Assembly (NCBI GenBank): GCA_964344565.1
Contig: CAYFNT010000013.1
Span: 28,100-92,099 of the forward strand
Length of the DNA: 64,000 bases
Reading direction: 5' to 3'
Source of the DNA: JACNKJ01 sp964344565
Lineage (GTDB): Bacteria > Krumholzibacteriota > Krumholzibacteriia > JACNKJ01
A program made the translations under genes and the position numbers. This document shows, in pieces, positions 49,308 to 58,246 of the stretch. How positions within the stretch are numbered: position 1 is the first letter of the stretch; every line of letters starts with the position of its first letter. The notes below the pieces were generated by a model that made no database searches, was not told where the DNA came from, and saw only the letters and a list, made by a program, of their open reading frames with translations.

Positions 49308-50321
49308 GTGTTCTTCAAGGGCAGAGATCTGCTTTCTCTCGCCGATCTCAACGACGCGGAGCTGAGCGAGATCGTCGCCTTCGCCCGCGAACTCAAGGGC
49401 CGATTCCATGCCGGCGAGCCCATGGACTTCCTGGCCGGCGCGCAGCTCTTCCTGCTGGATCCCCAGTCGCTGCTGGGGGGCTTCAATCCCCTGGCCATCG
49501 GCATGGTTCAGCTGGGGGGCGTGGCCACGCATCTGGACGCATGGGATCTGCGGGAGAAGCTCGGCGAGACCTGGCTGGACCGGGCGCGGCTCATCGACCT
49601 GTCCGGACACGGATTGGCCGCCGCGGGGATCGGCGAACAGCACGGCCAGGGCTTCATGGAGGACCTGGCCGGCGAGCTGAAGGCGCCGCTCCTGAATGCC
49701 CAGAGCGACCTGGCCGCGCCGCTGCAGGCCCTGTCCACCCTGCTCAGCCTCACGGAGCGCCGCGGAGACGAACTTGAGAACTCCCGCGCGGCCGTAATCT
49801 GGGCGCCGCCGGGCCAGGCCCAGAAGCCCATAGGCTTGCCCCTGTCCCTGTCCGAACTCTTCCTGCGCCGGAGCATCCCCGTGAAGATGGCCTGTCCGGC
49901 CGGCTTCCATCCCGGTGGGGAGATCGCCGAGTACCTGGACGCCTTCCTCCCCGGAGGCTTCGAGCTGAGCGAGGATCCCGGCGAGGCCCTCGACGGGGCG
50001 GACCTGGTCTTCTCCATGAACTGGACGCCCGAGTCCGGCGAAGAAGACCTGGAGACCCTCGCCGCCATGGGCAGCGAATTCGCCGGCTGGAGGATGAGCC
50101 CCGAGCTGCTCGCCCTCGCCGGTCCCCAGGCGATTCTCGGAGGCGGCCTGCCCCAGAGTCGCGACAACGAAATCGAACCGGCCCTCCTCGACGACGACAG
50201 GTCCATCCACCTGGAGGAGAGCGCGAACCTACTGCATGTATCCAAGGCCGTGCTGGCCCTGTTCATGGACCCCGCCATCAGCGGAAGTCCAGAGGACGAT
50301 CATGACCCGACAGTTCAGTGA
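49308..50321 (+). CDS. Ornithine carbamoyltransferase homologue lacking catalytic motifs
   Basis: This 337-residue protein follows the OTCase layout: FKGRDLLSLADLNDAELSEI at the start and SANLLHVSKAVLALFM at the end match the family. The carbamoyl-phosphate motif STRTR is replaced by PQSLLGG (52-58), HPxQ by APLQ (137-140), the SMG loop by SMNWTPESG and HCLP by GGLP (279-282). Activity as a carbamoyltransferase is therefore unlikely. It overlaps arcC by 20 bases, so it may bind or regulate carbamate kinase. The start is GTG 49308 after GAGAGG. Confidence 0.8.
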   Translation: MFFKGRDLLSLADLNDAELSEIVAFARELKGRFHAGEPMDFLAGAQLFLLDPQSLLGGFNPLAIGMVQLGGVATHLDAWDLREKLGETWLDRARLIDLSGHGLAAAGIGEQHGQGFMEDLAGELKAPLLNAQSDLAAPLQALSTLLSLTERRGDELENSRAAVIWAPPGQAQKPIGLPLSLSELFLRRSIPVKMACPAGFHPGGEIAEYLDAFLPGGFELSEDPGEALDGADLVFSMNWTPESGEEDLETLAAMGSEFAGWRMSPELLALAGPQAILGGGLPQSRDNEIEPALLDDDRSIHLEESANLLHVSKAVLALFMDPAISGSPEDDHDPTVQ

Positions 50322-51261
50322 CGACGACCTCTACGTGATCACCCTCGGCGGCAACGCTGTGCTCCCCATGGGGCAGAGCGGCAGCATCGACGAGCAGTTC
50401 AATCTGACCCGCGCGACCATGTCCCATGTGGCCGATCTGGCCAGGACGGGCCTGCGCATGGTGCTCAGCCACGGCAACGGTCCCATCGTGGGGAACATCG
50501 TCATCCGCAACGAATGCGCCAGCCACCTGGTCACGCCCATGCCGCTCTTCATCTGCGGCGCCGACAGCCAGGGCGGCATCGGCTTCATGATCCAGAACGC
50601 CCTGCGCAACGAGCTCTACCTGGCCGGCTCGCCCCAACCTGTGGCGACCCTGGTGACCCAGGTGGAGGTGGATCCGGGGGACCCGGCCTTCGAAGATCCC
50701 AGCAAACCCATCGGACCCTTCTACCGCGAGGACGAGGCCCGTCACATGGAGAATGAGAAGGGCTGGACCATGAAGGAGGACGCCGGACGCGGATGGCGCC
50801 GCGTGGTGGCCAGTCCCGAGCCCAAGCGCATCGTGGAGTGGGAGGCCATCAAGAAGCTCGTGGACAGCGGCATCCTGACCATCTGCGCCGGCGGTGGCGG
50901 CATTCCCGTGCGCATGAACCGGGAGGGCCTGCTCAAGGGGGTGGACGCGGTCATCGACAAGGACCTGGCCGCCACGCTCCTGGCCGCATCCCTCGGCGCC
51001 ACGGGGCTGGTCTTCGTCACCGGGGTCAAGCGGGTGGCGGTGGGCTTCGGCACCCCCGATCAGCGCGATCTGGAGGATGTCGGCCTCGAGGAGCTCAAGG
51101 TCCATCAGGCCGCCGGGGAATTTCCCGAGGGCAGCATGGGCCCCAAGATGGAGGCCGCCATACGATTCCTGGAGGGAGGCGGACGGGAAGTCATCGTCTG
51201 CGCACCCGAAGACATGGGCGCGGCCATGGAGGGTCGCGCCGGCACCCGCATCCACGCATAG
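50302..51261 (+). CDS. arcC: Carbamate kinase
   Basis: This 319-residue protein has the carbamate kinase signatures: ITLGGNAVLP, SHGNGPIVGN, KPIGPFY, WRRVVASPEPKRIVEW, ICAGGGGIPV, VIDKDLAATLLA and FPEGSMGPKMEA. It makes ATP and carbamate from carbamoyl phosphate and ADP, or the reverse. No arginine deiminase is nearby. The carbamoyltransferase-like partner upstream looks inactive, so the source of carbamoyl phosphate is unclear. ATG 50302 has AGAGGA upstream. Confidence 0.95.
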   Translation: MTRQFSDDDLYVITLGGNAVLPMGQSGSIDEQFNLTRATMSHVADLARTGLRMVLSHGNGPIVGNIVIRNECASHLVTPMPLFICGADSQGGIGFMIQNALRNELYLAGSPQPVATLVTQVEVDPGDPAFEDPSKPIGPFYREDEARHMENEKGWTMKEDAGRGWRRVVASPEPKRIVEWEAIKKLVDSGILTICAGGGGIPVRMNREGLLKGVDAVIDKDLAATLLAASLGATGLVFVTGVKRVAVGFGTPDQRDLEDVGLEELKVHQAAGEFPEGSMGPKMEAAIRFLEGGGREVIVCAPEDMGAAMEGRAGTRIHA

Positions 51262-51269
51262 GAGATAGC

Positions 51270-52268
51270 ATGTCCCGCCGATGGATCACCGCGCTTCTGC
51301 TTCCGTTTCTGCTGCTTGCCGCCTGCGGCGAAACCGAGAAGAAGGAAGAGTCCGAGGACACCCTTCGCATCGGCATGGTCTTCGACATCGGAGGCAAGGG
51401 GGACCGCTCCTTCAACGACTCGGCCTACCGGGGCCTGACCCAGGCCCGCGAAGACTTCGGCGTGAGCGTCGTGGAGTTCGAGCCTGGACAGGACTCAGAC
51501 CGCGAGCAGGGCCTGCGCAAGCTGGCATCCCGCGGTTTCGATCTGGTCATCGGCGTGGGATTCCTCTTCACCGAATCCATCCGCGCGGTGGGGGCGGACT
51601 ATCCCGAGGTGCATTTCGCTCTGGTGGACGGCTACGTGGACGGCATCCCCAACGTGGCCAGCCTGCTCTTCCGGGAGGAGGAGGGATCCTTCCTGGTGGG
51701 CGCCCTTGCTGCGTTGAAATCCGAGAGCGGAGTCATCGGCTTCGTGGGCGGCATGGAAGTGGCCCTCATCCGCAAGTTCGAGGCGGGATACAGAGCCGGC
51801 GCCCAGGCGCTGCGTCCCGACGTGAAGGTGCTCGTGAACTACGCGGGGGTGACTCCCACGGCCTTCGCCGATCCGGTGAAGGGCAAGGAGCTGACCCTCT
51901 CGCAGATCGGCCGCGGCGCCGACGTGATCTTCCACGCCTCGGGAACCACGGGCAACGGCGTCATCGAGGCGGCCCGTCTGAAAGGCGCCTACGCCATCGG
52001 CGTCGACTCCAACCAGAACCACATGGCCCCCGGCACCATGCTCACGAGCATGGTCAAGGACGTGGATCAGGCGGTCTACGAAACCATCAAGGGCCTCGTG
52101 GAAGGGCGCTTCTCCGGCGGCGTTCACGAGTTCGGCCTGAAGGAGGAGGGCCTGTCCTACAGCGTCGACGAGCACAACGAGGACCTGCTCGACGCGGCCA
52201 TGCTCGCCACCGTCGACTCCCTGGCCGCCGAGATCATCGCCGGCCGCATCCGGGTGCCCAAGGAATAG
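51270..52268 (+). CDS. BMP-family substrate-binding lipoprotein
   Basis: This 332-residue protein has a lipoprotein signal (LLLPFLLLAACGE). Its BMP/PnrA-type fold is shown by IGMVFDIGGKGDRSFNDSAY, GFDLVIGVGFLFTESI, GVIGFVGGMEVALIRKFEAG, IFHASGTTGNGVIEAA and AIGVDSNQNHMAPGTM. Known members bind purine or other nucleosides. It begins a complete ABC importer with the next three genes. ATG 51270 has GGAG 5 bases before it and lies 8 bases after arcC. Confidence 0.93.
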   Translation: MSRRWITALLLPFLLLAACGETEKKEESEDTLRIGMVFDIGGKGDRSFNDSAYRGLTQAREDFGVSVVEFEPGQDSDREQGLRKLASRGFDLVIGVGFLFTESIRAVGADYPEVHFALVDGYVDGIPNVASLLFREEEGSFLVGALAALKSESGVIGFVGGMEVALIRKFEAGYRAGAQALRPDVKVLVNYAGVTPTAFADPVKGKELTLSQIGRGADVIFHASGTTGNGVIEAARLKGAYAIGVDSNQNHMAPGTMLTSMVKDVDQAVYETIKGLVEGRFSGGVHEFGLKEEGLSYSVDEHNEDLLDAAMLATVDSLAAEIIAGRIRVPKE

Positions 52269-52269
52269 C

Positions 52270-53787
52270 GTGAAGATCGGGCTGGAGGGGCTGACGAAGA
52301 GCTTCCCCGGCGTGAAGGCCGTGGACGAGGTGTCCCTCGAATTCGAGCCCGGCAAGCTCTACGCCCTCGTGGGCGAGAACGGCGCGGGCAAGAGCACCCT
52401 CATGAAGCTGCTCTACGGCATGCTTCAGCCCGAGGCCGGGCGCATCACCCTGGACGGCGAGCCCGTCCGCTTCCGATCTCCCCAGGACGCCATCGGCCGC
52501 CGCATCGGCATGGTGCACCAGCACTTCATGCTGGTGGACACCCTCAGCGCCGCCGAAAACGTGGTCCTGGGCGCCGAGCCCGTAAGGAACGGTCTCCTCG
52601 ATCTGGACGCCGCCCGCGAGGCCGTGCGCGGCTACGCCGAACGCTTCCACCTCGACGTGGATCCCGACGCGCCCATGGAGTCGCTGTCGGTGGGCGAGGC
52701 CCAGAGGGTGGAGATCCTCAAGGTGCTCTACCGCGGCGCCGACTTCCTCATCTTCGACGAACCCACCGGCGTGCTCACGCCCCAGGAGAGCCGCTTCCTC
52801 TTCGAGATCCTTCGCCGCTTCGTGAGCGAGGGCAAGACCGTGGTGCTCATCACCCACAAGCTCGACGAGGTGCTGGAACTGGCCGACGAGGTGGACGTCA
52901 TGCGCCGCGGTCGCTACGTGGGTCGCGTGTCCCGCGAGGAGGCCAGCGCCGAGGGCCTCGCCCGCATGATGGTGGGGCGCGAGGTGCTCTTCCGCGTGGA
53001 CAAGGGCCAGTCGAGGCCGGGAGCGCCGCTTCTGGAGTTGGAGGACCTCGGACTGGACGCGGGAGTCGACAATCGATCCCTCGGCGAGCTCTCCTTCTCC
53101 CTTCGCGAGGGCGAGATTTTCGGCATCGCCGGCGTGGAAGGCAACGGGCAGCGGGAACTGGCCGGCCTGGTCACGGGCCTGCTTCGCCCTCATCGGGGGA
53201 TCCTGAAATTCGGCGGCGTAGCCGTCGGGGGCCTCACCCCGCGGCGCGCGCGGAAGTTGGGCATCGCCCACGTGCCCGAGGATCGCCAGCGCACGGGCCT
53301 GGTGCTCGACATGGACCTGGGCGAGAACCTCATGCTCGGACAGGAGGGCGACGCCGAGCTGGGCCGCGGCGGCTGGCTGAGGCCGAGCCGCGTCCGCGGA
53401 CGGGCCCAGCGGCGCATCGGCGATTTCGACCTGCGGGCATCCGATGCGGGACAGGCCGCGCGGGAACTCTCGGGCGGCAATCAGCAGAAACTCATCCTGG
53501 CCCGGGAGCTGGCCTTCGAGCCGAGACTCCTGGTGGCCAGCCAGCCCACCCGCGGCGTGGACGTGGGCGCCATCGAGGCCATCCACCGCATTCTCATCGA
53601 GCGCCGCGACGCCGGCATGGCCGTGCTGCTATTCAGCTCGGAGCTCAGCGAGCTCCTGGCCCTGAGCGATCGCGTCGGCGTGCTCTATCGAGGCCGCATG
53701 ACGGCGGTGCTGAATGCCGCCGAATGCGACGAGGAGGAGCTGGGGCTCTGGATCACCGGCGCGCGGGGAGGGATCGATGTCGCTTAA
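52270..53787 (+). CDS. Nucleoside-type ABC importer ATPase, two fused ABC domains
   Basis: This 505-residue protein has two ABC domains. The first has Walker A VGENGAGKST, Q-loop MVHQHFMLVDTLSAAENV, signature LSVGEAQR and Walker B LIFDEPTGVLTPQE. The second has the degenerate Walker A region GVEGNGQREL, signature LSGGNQQKL and ASQPTRGVDVGA. This asymmetric pair is typical of RbsA/NupO-type sugar and nucleoside importers. GTG 52270 follows AAGGA, one base after the lipoprotein stop. Confidence 0.94.
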   Translation: MKIGLEGLTKSFPGVKAVDEVSLEFEPGKLYALVGENGAGKSTLMKLLYGMLQPEAGRITLDGEPVRFRSPQDAIGRRIGMVHQHFMLVDTLSAAENVVLGAEPVRNGLLDLDAAREAVRGYAERFHLDVDPDAPMESLSVGEAQRVEILKVLYRGADFLIFDEPTGVLTPQESRFLFEILRRFVSEGKTVVLITHKLDEVLELADEVDVMRRGRYVGRVSREEASAEGLARMMVGREVLFRVDKGQSRPGAPLLELEDLGLDAGVDNRSLGELSFSLREGEIFGIAGVEGNGQRELAGLVTGLLRPHRGILKFGGVAVGGLTPRRARKLGIAHVPEDRQRTGLVLDMDLGENLMLGQEGDAELGRGGWLRPSRVRGRAQRRIGDFDLRASDAGQAARELSGGNQQKLILARELAFEPRLLVASQPTRGVDVGAIEAIHRILIERRDAGMAVLLFSSELSELLALSDRVGVLYRGRMTAVLNAAECDEEELGLWITGARGGIDVA

Positions 53788-54871
53788 GCGCATGGCCCTC
53801 GCCTTCTGGGAGGCCCTCTGGCCGCCGCTCTCGGCCCTGGCCCTGACCTTCGTGGTGGGAGGAGCCATCATCGCGGCCATCGGCGAGAGCCCCATGACGG
53901 TCTTCGCCCTGCTCTTCCGGGAGGGACTCAGCAGCACCGACGGCTTCGCCCGGGTGCTCAACGACGCCACGCCCCTCATGCTCACGGGCCTGTCGGTGGC
54001 CTACGCCTTCCGCGCGGGCTACTTCAACATCGGCGGCGAGGGCCAGCTCTACATGGGCGCCTTCGCGGCCATGCTGGTGGCCACGGCCCTGCCGGGACTG
54101 CCGCGCTTCCTGGCCATCCCCATCGCCATTCTTGCGGCGGCGGCCGGCGGCGGACTCTGGGGTGCCATCCCGGGATATCTGCGCGCGCGATTCGGCGTGC
54201 ATGAGGTCATCAACACCATCATGATGAACTTCCTGGCGGTGGGCATCACGGGCTACCTGGTGGTGAATCACCTCAAGGAACAGGGCCAGATGATTCCCCA
54301 CACCCCCGAAATCGCCGAGGCCTATCAGCTGCAGGGCTTCGGTCGCAGCGATTGGGGACAGGCCCTGGGCCTCGACTCCGCCAATCCCCTGGGCCCCTCC
54401 CTGATCCTGGCCCTGGCGGCGGTGGCGCTGGTCTGGCTCATCTTCCGGCGCAGCGTCGAGGGATATCGCCTGCGGGTGCTGGGCCTCAGTCCGCCTGCGG
54501 CCCGCTACTCGGGCATCTCCACCGGACGGCTCACCGTGCGCGCCATGGCGGTGAGCGGCGCCCTGGCCGGACTGGTGGGCGTGCACGAGGTGCTGCTCTA
54601 CCGGCACCGTTTCCTGGACAACTTCTCCTCGGGCCTGGGTTTCCTGGGCATCGCCGTGGCGCTCATGGGGCGCAATCACCCTCTGGGCGTGCTGCTGGCC
54701 TCGCTGCTCTTCGGCTTCCTGAATACCGGCGCCCTGGAGATCGACATCTTCACCGAGGTGCCCCGGGAACTGGTGGTCGTGATGCAGGCCATGGTCATCC
54801 TATTCGTGGTGTCGGCCAGCGAACTGGCCGCGCGCCGGGCGTCCCGGCGCCGGAAGGAGAGGGCCGCATGA
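53777..54871 (+). CDS. Nucleoside-type ABC importer permease 1
   Basis: This 364-residue membrane protein has about nine helices and the NupP/YufP-type motifs SVAYAFRAGYFNIGGEGQLYMGA, FGVHEVINTIMMNFLA and SGGLAG-like MAVSGALAGLVGVHEVL. It starts inside the ATPase gene (11-base overlap), with GGAGGG upstream. It pairs with the following permease to form the channel. Confidence 0.93.
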   Translation: MSLKRMALAFWEALWPPLSALALTFVVGGAIIAAIGESPMTVFALLFREGLSSTDGFARVLNDATPLMLTGLSVAYAFRAGYFNIGGEGQLYMGAFAAMLVATALPGLPRFLAIPIAILAAAAGGGLWGAIPGYLRARFGVHEVINTIMMNFLAVGITGYLVVNHLKEQGQMIPHTPEIAEAYQLQGFGRSDWGQALGLDSANPLGPSLILALAAVALVWLIFRRSVEGYRLRVLGLSPPAARYSGISTGRLTVRAMAVSGALAGLVGVHEVLLYRHRFLDNFSSGLGFLGIAVALMGRNHPLGVLLASLLFGFLNTGALEIDIFTEVPRELVVVMQAMVILFVVSASELAARRASRRRKERAA

Positions 54872-55734
54872 TCGCGCTGCTCTTCGGCACCCTGCGTACG
54901 GCCACGCCTCTTCTGCTCGCGGGCCTGGGAGGCATGTTCTCCGAACGGGGCGGCGTGGTGAACATCGCCCTGGAAGGCATCCTGCTGGTGGGCGCCTTCG
55001 CCGCCGCGGCGGCCACCGCCTTCACCGGATCGGCCACCATCGGCCTCTTGGCCGCCCTCATCGCCGGCGTGATGTTCGCCGCCCTGCACGCGGCGGCCAC
55101 CCTCTGGATCGGCGTGGATCAGATCGTCAGCGGCGTGGCCCTGAATCTCCTCGCCCTGGGGCTCACGGAGTTCCTCATGTGGGTCTTCTTCGGCAGCGGC
55201 AGCAACTCGCCCCGTCTGGAAACGGGCGGTCCGGGAGGATTCTGGGGAAGCCTCTTCACGGAGCTGCCGCCCCTGACCCTCTTCGCCCTGGCGGCCGTGC
55301 CGCTCTCGGCGCTGCTGCTCTTCCGCACCCGTTTCGGACTGCGTCTGCGCTCGGTGGGGGAGCATCCCGAAGCCGCCGCATCCCTGGGAATCCCGGTGCT
55401 GCGCATGCGGCTCTGGGGCGTGCTGCTGAGCGGAGCTCTGGCCGGGCTGGGCGGCGCCTTCCTCAGCCTCAACGCCCACTACTTCGTGAAGAACATGAGC
55501 GCGGGGCGAGGATTCATCGCCCTGGCGGCGCTGATCTTCGGCAAGTGGAAGCCCTGGGGGCTGCTGGCGGCCACACTACTCTTCGGCTTCGCCGAGGCCC
55601 TGCAGGGCCATCTGCACGTGGACTGGCTCCCGGTGCGCTTCGTTCAGATGCTGCCCTATCTGCTCACCATGATCGCCCTGGTGGGGGTGATCGGGAAGAG
55701 CCGGGCGCCTTCGGCCCTGGGCAAGAAATTGTGA
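54868..55734 (+). CDS. Nucleoside-type ABC importer permease 2
   Basis: This 288-residue membrane protein has TATPLLLAGLGGMFSERGGVVNIALEGI, the typical second-permease opening, then GVDQIVSGVALNLLALGLT, a SVGEHPEAAASLGI loop and GALAGLGGAFLSL, with about eight helices. ATGA overlap with permease 1. It completes the BMP-ATPase-permease-permease importer of nucleosides or related bases. Confidence 0.93.
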   Translation: MIALLFGTLRTATPLLLAGLGGMFSERGGVVNIALEGILLVGAFAAAAATAFTGSATIGLLAALIAGVMFAALHAAATLWIGVDQIVSGVALNLLALGLTEFLMWVFFGSGSNSPRLETGGPGGFWGSLFTELPPLTLFALAAVPLSALLLFRTRFGLRLRSVGEHPEAAASLGIPVLRMRLWGVLLSGALAGLGGAFLSLNAHYFVKNMSAGRGFIALAALIFGKWKPWGLLAATLLFGFAEALQGHLHVDWLPVRFVQMLPYLLTMIALVGVIGKSRAPSALGKKL

Positions 55735-55848
55735 ACGCGGAGAGGCGCCTGATCCGGTCAAGTTCATGTTCAGGTTCGAGTTATTCGCTATTTTCATTTG
55801 CCGAGTTGGGCACTCTCGGGTAGTTTCAAGTCGTCCCCATGGAGGAAA

Positions 55849-57138
55849 ATGAAGACCCTCGTTATCGGCTCGGGCGGGCGCGAGCACGCGCTCGCTTGGC
55901 GTCTGGAACAATCGCCATCCGTCTCGCAGGTGGCCCTCTGGCCCGGCAATGGCGGAACGGCCGGGCTCGGCTGGAATCTCGATGCATCGATTTTCGACGG
56001 CCGGGACGAGGCCGATGCCATCATCGAGTGGGACCCAGAGCTGGTGGTCATCGGTCCGGAGGCTCCCCTGGTGGACGGCCTGGCCGACCGCCTCCGCGCC
56101 TCGGGTCTGGCGACCTTCGGCCCCGGCGCAGACGGAGCGCGCCTGGAGGGCTCGAAGATCTTCGCCAAGGACTTCATGCTGCGCCACGGCATCCCCACCG
56201 CCGAATCCCGAAGGATCAGCAGCGACGCTGAACTCGCCGAGGCCCTCGAGGCCATGGGCGAGGCCATTGTGCTCAAGGCCGACGGGCTCGCCGCCGGCAA
56301 GGGCGTGATCCTGCCCGAGAGTCGGTCCGAGGCCCTCGAGGTCGGCGCGCAGATGCTCTCGGGCGCTTCCTTCGGCGAGGCCGGCCGCAGCCTGCTCGTG
56401 GAAGAGCGCCTGGACGGTTACGAAGTCTCCCTGCTGGCCGTGCTCGACGGGCAGGACTACTACCTCCTTCCGGCCAGCCAGGATCACAAGCGCGCCCTGG
56501 AGGGCGATCGCGGCCCCAACACCGGCGGCATGGGCGCCTACGCTCCCGTCCCGGGCCTGAACGAGGCGGAGCTCGCCGAACTGGGCGAGTTGGTCTTCGG
56601 CGCCGCCCTGCGAGGCCTCGCCGCCGACGGCATGGACTATCGCGGCGTGCTCTACGCGGGCCTCATGATGACCTCCGCCGGCCCCAAGGTGCTCGAATTC
56701 AACGTGCGTTTCGGAGATCCCGAGACCCAGGCCCTCATGCTCATGCTCGAGGGCGATTTCGGACAGCTCCTGGCCTCCGCGGCGACGGGGTCCCTGAACG
56801 CAGACGCCGTGAGCCACAGGGACGGCGCCGCCATGGTGGTGGTGCTGGCATCCCGCGGATACCCCGGCAAGGCCGACACCGGCCACGCCATCTCCGGCCT
56901 TCCGGCCGGCGGCGGGCAGCCGGAAGCCGGCAGCGTCGTCTTCCATGCGGGCACGCGCGCGGAAAACGACACGGTCGTCAACTCCGGCGGACGGGCCCTG
57001 GGCGTCACCGCCTGGGGACGCGATCTGGCGCAGGCGGCCGATCGGTGTTATCGTCGTATCGACAACATTCACTTCGAGGGTAAGACCTTCCGCCGGGACA
57101 TCGGCTGGAGGGTCCTGAGCAAAGGTTCGGTGGCATGA
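55849..57138 (+). CDS. purD: Phosphoribosylamine-glycine ligase
   Basis: This 429-residue ATP-grasp enzyme starts MKTLVIGSGGREHALAWRL, the PurD N-terminus. It carries GPEAPLVDGLADRLR, FAKDFMLRHGIPTAE, VLKADGLAAGKGVILPES, ASQDHKRALEGDRGPNTGGMGAY and YRGVLYAGLM, then the C-terminal domain with VVVLASRGYPG. It makes GAR in purine synthesis. ATG 55849 follows GGAGG. The last 4 bases overlap purE. Confidence 0.96.
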   Translation: MKTLVIGSGGREHALAWRLEQSPSVSQVALWPGNGGTAGLGWNLDASIFDGRDEADAIIEWDPELVVIGPEAPLVDGLADRLRASGLATFGPGADGARLEGSKIFAKDFMLRHGIPTAESRRISSDAELAEALEAMGEAIVLKADGLAAGKGVILPESRSEALEVGAQMLSGASFGEAGRSLLVEERLDGYEVSLLAVLDGQDYYLLPASQDHKRALEGDRGPNTGGMGAYAPVPGLNEAELAELGELVFGAALRGLAADGMDYRGVLYAGLMMTSAGPKVLEFNVRFGDPETQALMLMLEGDFGQLLASAATGSLNADAVSHRDGAAMVVVLASRGYPGKADTGHAISGLPAGGGQPEAGSVVFHAGTRAENDTVVNSGGRALGVTAWGRDLAQAADRCYRRIDNIHFEGKTFRRDIGWRVLSKGSVA

Positions 57139-57596
57139 GCGCGCAGGTAGGCATCATTCTGGGAAGCAAGAGCGACGACAATCTTCTGGGTCCTTGCACC
57201 GAGATTCTCGATCGCATGGGAATCTCTTGGGAAACCATCGTCGCGAGCGCTCATCGGAATCCGGCCAGAGTGGGGAAGTGGACAGGCGGCGCGCGGGAGC
57301 GCGGCCTGAAGGTGATCATCGCCATGGCGGGCCTGAGCGCCGCGCTGCCCGGCGTGGTGGCGGCCCATACGACGCTGCCCGTGATCGGAGTGCCCGTCCA
57401 GGGTGGAGCCCTGCAGGGCGTGGACGCGCTCCTATCCATGGTGCAGATGCCCCGGGGCATTCCCGTCGCCACGGTGGCCATCGGCAAGGGGGGCGCTGTG
57501 AACGCGGCCCTGCTCGCCGCGCAGATAATCGGCATCGAGGACAAGGAGGTCCTCGGTCACATCGAACGCTACAGGGAGGAATGGAAGCAATCATGA
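57135..57596 (+). CDS. purE: PurE-family carboxyaminoimidazole/aminoimidazole ribonucleotide carboxylase or mutase
   Basis: This 153-residue protein has ILGSKSDDNLL, VASAHRNPARV, MAGLSAALPGVVAAHTTLPVIGVPV and LLSMVQMPRGIPVATVAIG. Class I PurE normally reads AGGAAHLPG at the second site; the SAALPG form and the following His are closer to class II PurE, which uses CO2 directly and needs no PurK. No purK is adjacent. It acts after PurM in purine synthesis. The start overlaps purD by 4 bases. Confidence 0.9.
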   Translation: MSAQVGIILGSKSDDNLLGPCTEILDRMGISWETIVASAHRNPARVGKWTGGARERGLKVIIAMAGLSAALPGVVAAHTTLPVIGVPVQGGALQGVDALLSMVQMPRGIPVATVAIGKGGAVNAALLAAQIIGIEDKEVLGHIERYREEWKQS

Positions 57597-58246
57597 CAGA
57601 CGTCCTGACCAGCATCCACGAGCCGCGAAGCTCGCTCACGGCGATTCGTGCTCTGACGCTGGGACGCCTCGCCGTTCTGCCCACGGACACTTTGTACGGC
57701 ATCCACGGACTGGCTTCGTTTCCCGGCATGACAGCCAAGATCGCCGACCTGAAGAACTCCGACCCCGATTCCAGGGGATTCATCCTCTTGGCCGACAGGA
57801 TCGAGAAGATCGAGGGTTGGGCCGATCTCGACGAGACGGCCCGCGCCTTCATCGAGAGAAACTGCCCCGGACCGGTCTCCTTTCTGCTGCCGGCCCGGCC
57901 TGAAGCGCCACCGGAGCTCTGCACCGAGGAGGACGGCATCCAGCGCCTGGCATTCCGCATCCCGAACCATGCTTATCTGCTTAATCTGCTAGGACTTTTG
58001 GATTCTCCGCTCATCTCCACCAGCGTCAATCCCACGGGGTCCCCGCCCCTTGAATATGCCTCGGAAATTGTTAAGCTGTATGGGGATAAGGTCGATCTTG
58101 TGGCTTCGGATCCGGAACTCGAGAATCGGATGAAGACCGAGGGCGCCCAGCCCTCGACCCTGGTCGACCTGACGAAGTCGCCGCCGGCGATCCTGCGAGA
58201 GGGGAAGGTCAAACCCATCCTCTCCATGGTCTCCACCGGCGGATGA
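57593..58246 (+). CDS. Sua5/YciO/YrdC-family protein (threonylcarbamoyl-AMP synthase-like)
   Basis: This 217-residue protein has GRLAVLPTDTLYGIHGLA, a KNSDPDSRGFILL segment where family members have KxR, NCPGPVSFLLPA, AFRIPNHAYLLNLL and PLISTSVNPTGSPP. These match YrdC domains, which make threonylcarbamoyl-AMP for the t6A base of tRNA. The Lys-Arg motif is spaced differently from TsaC, so YciO-like proteins are an alternative. ATG 57593 overlaps purE by 4 bases. Confidence 0.85.
   Translation: MTDVLTSIHEPRSSLTAIRALTLGRLAVLPTDTLYGIHGLASFPGMTAKIADLKNSDPDSRGFILLADRIEKIEGWADLDETARAFIERNCPGPVSFLLPARPEAPPELCTEEDGIQRLAFRIPNHAYLLNLLGLLDSPLISTSVNPTGSPPLEYASEIVKLYGDKVDLVASDPELENRMKTEGAQPSTLVDLTKSPPAILREGKVKPILSMVSTGG

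Noticed and set aside
49308..51261. Standard arginine deiminase pathway
   Set aside because: There is no arcA or arcD, and the OTCase-like protein lacks the carbamoyl-phosphate motif.
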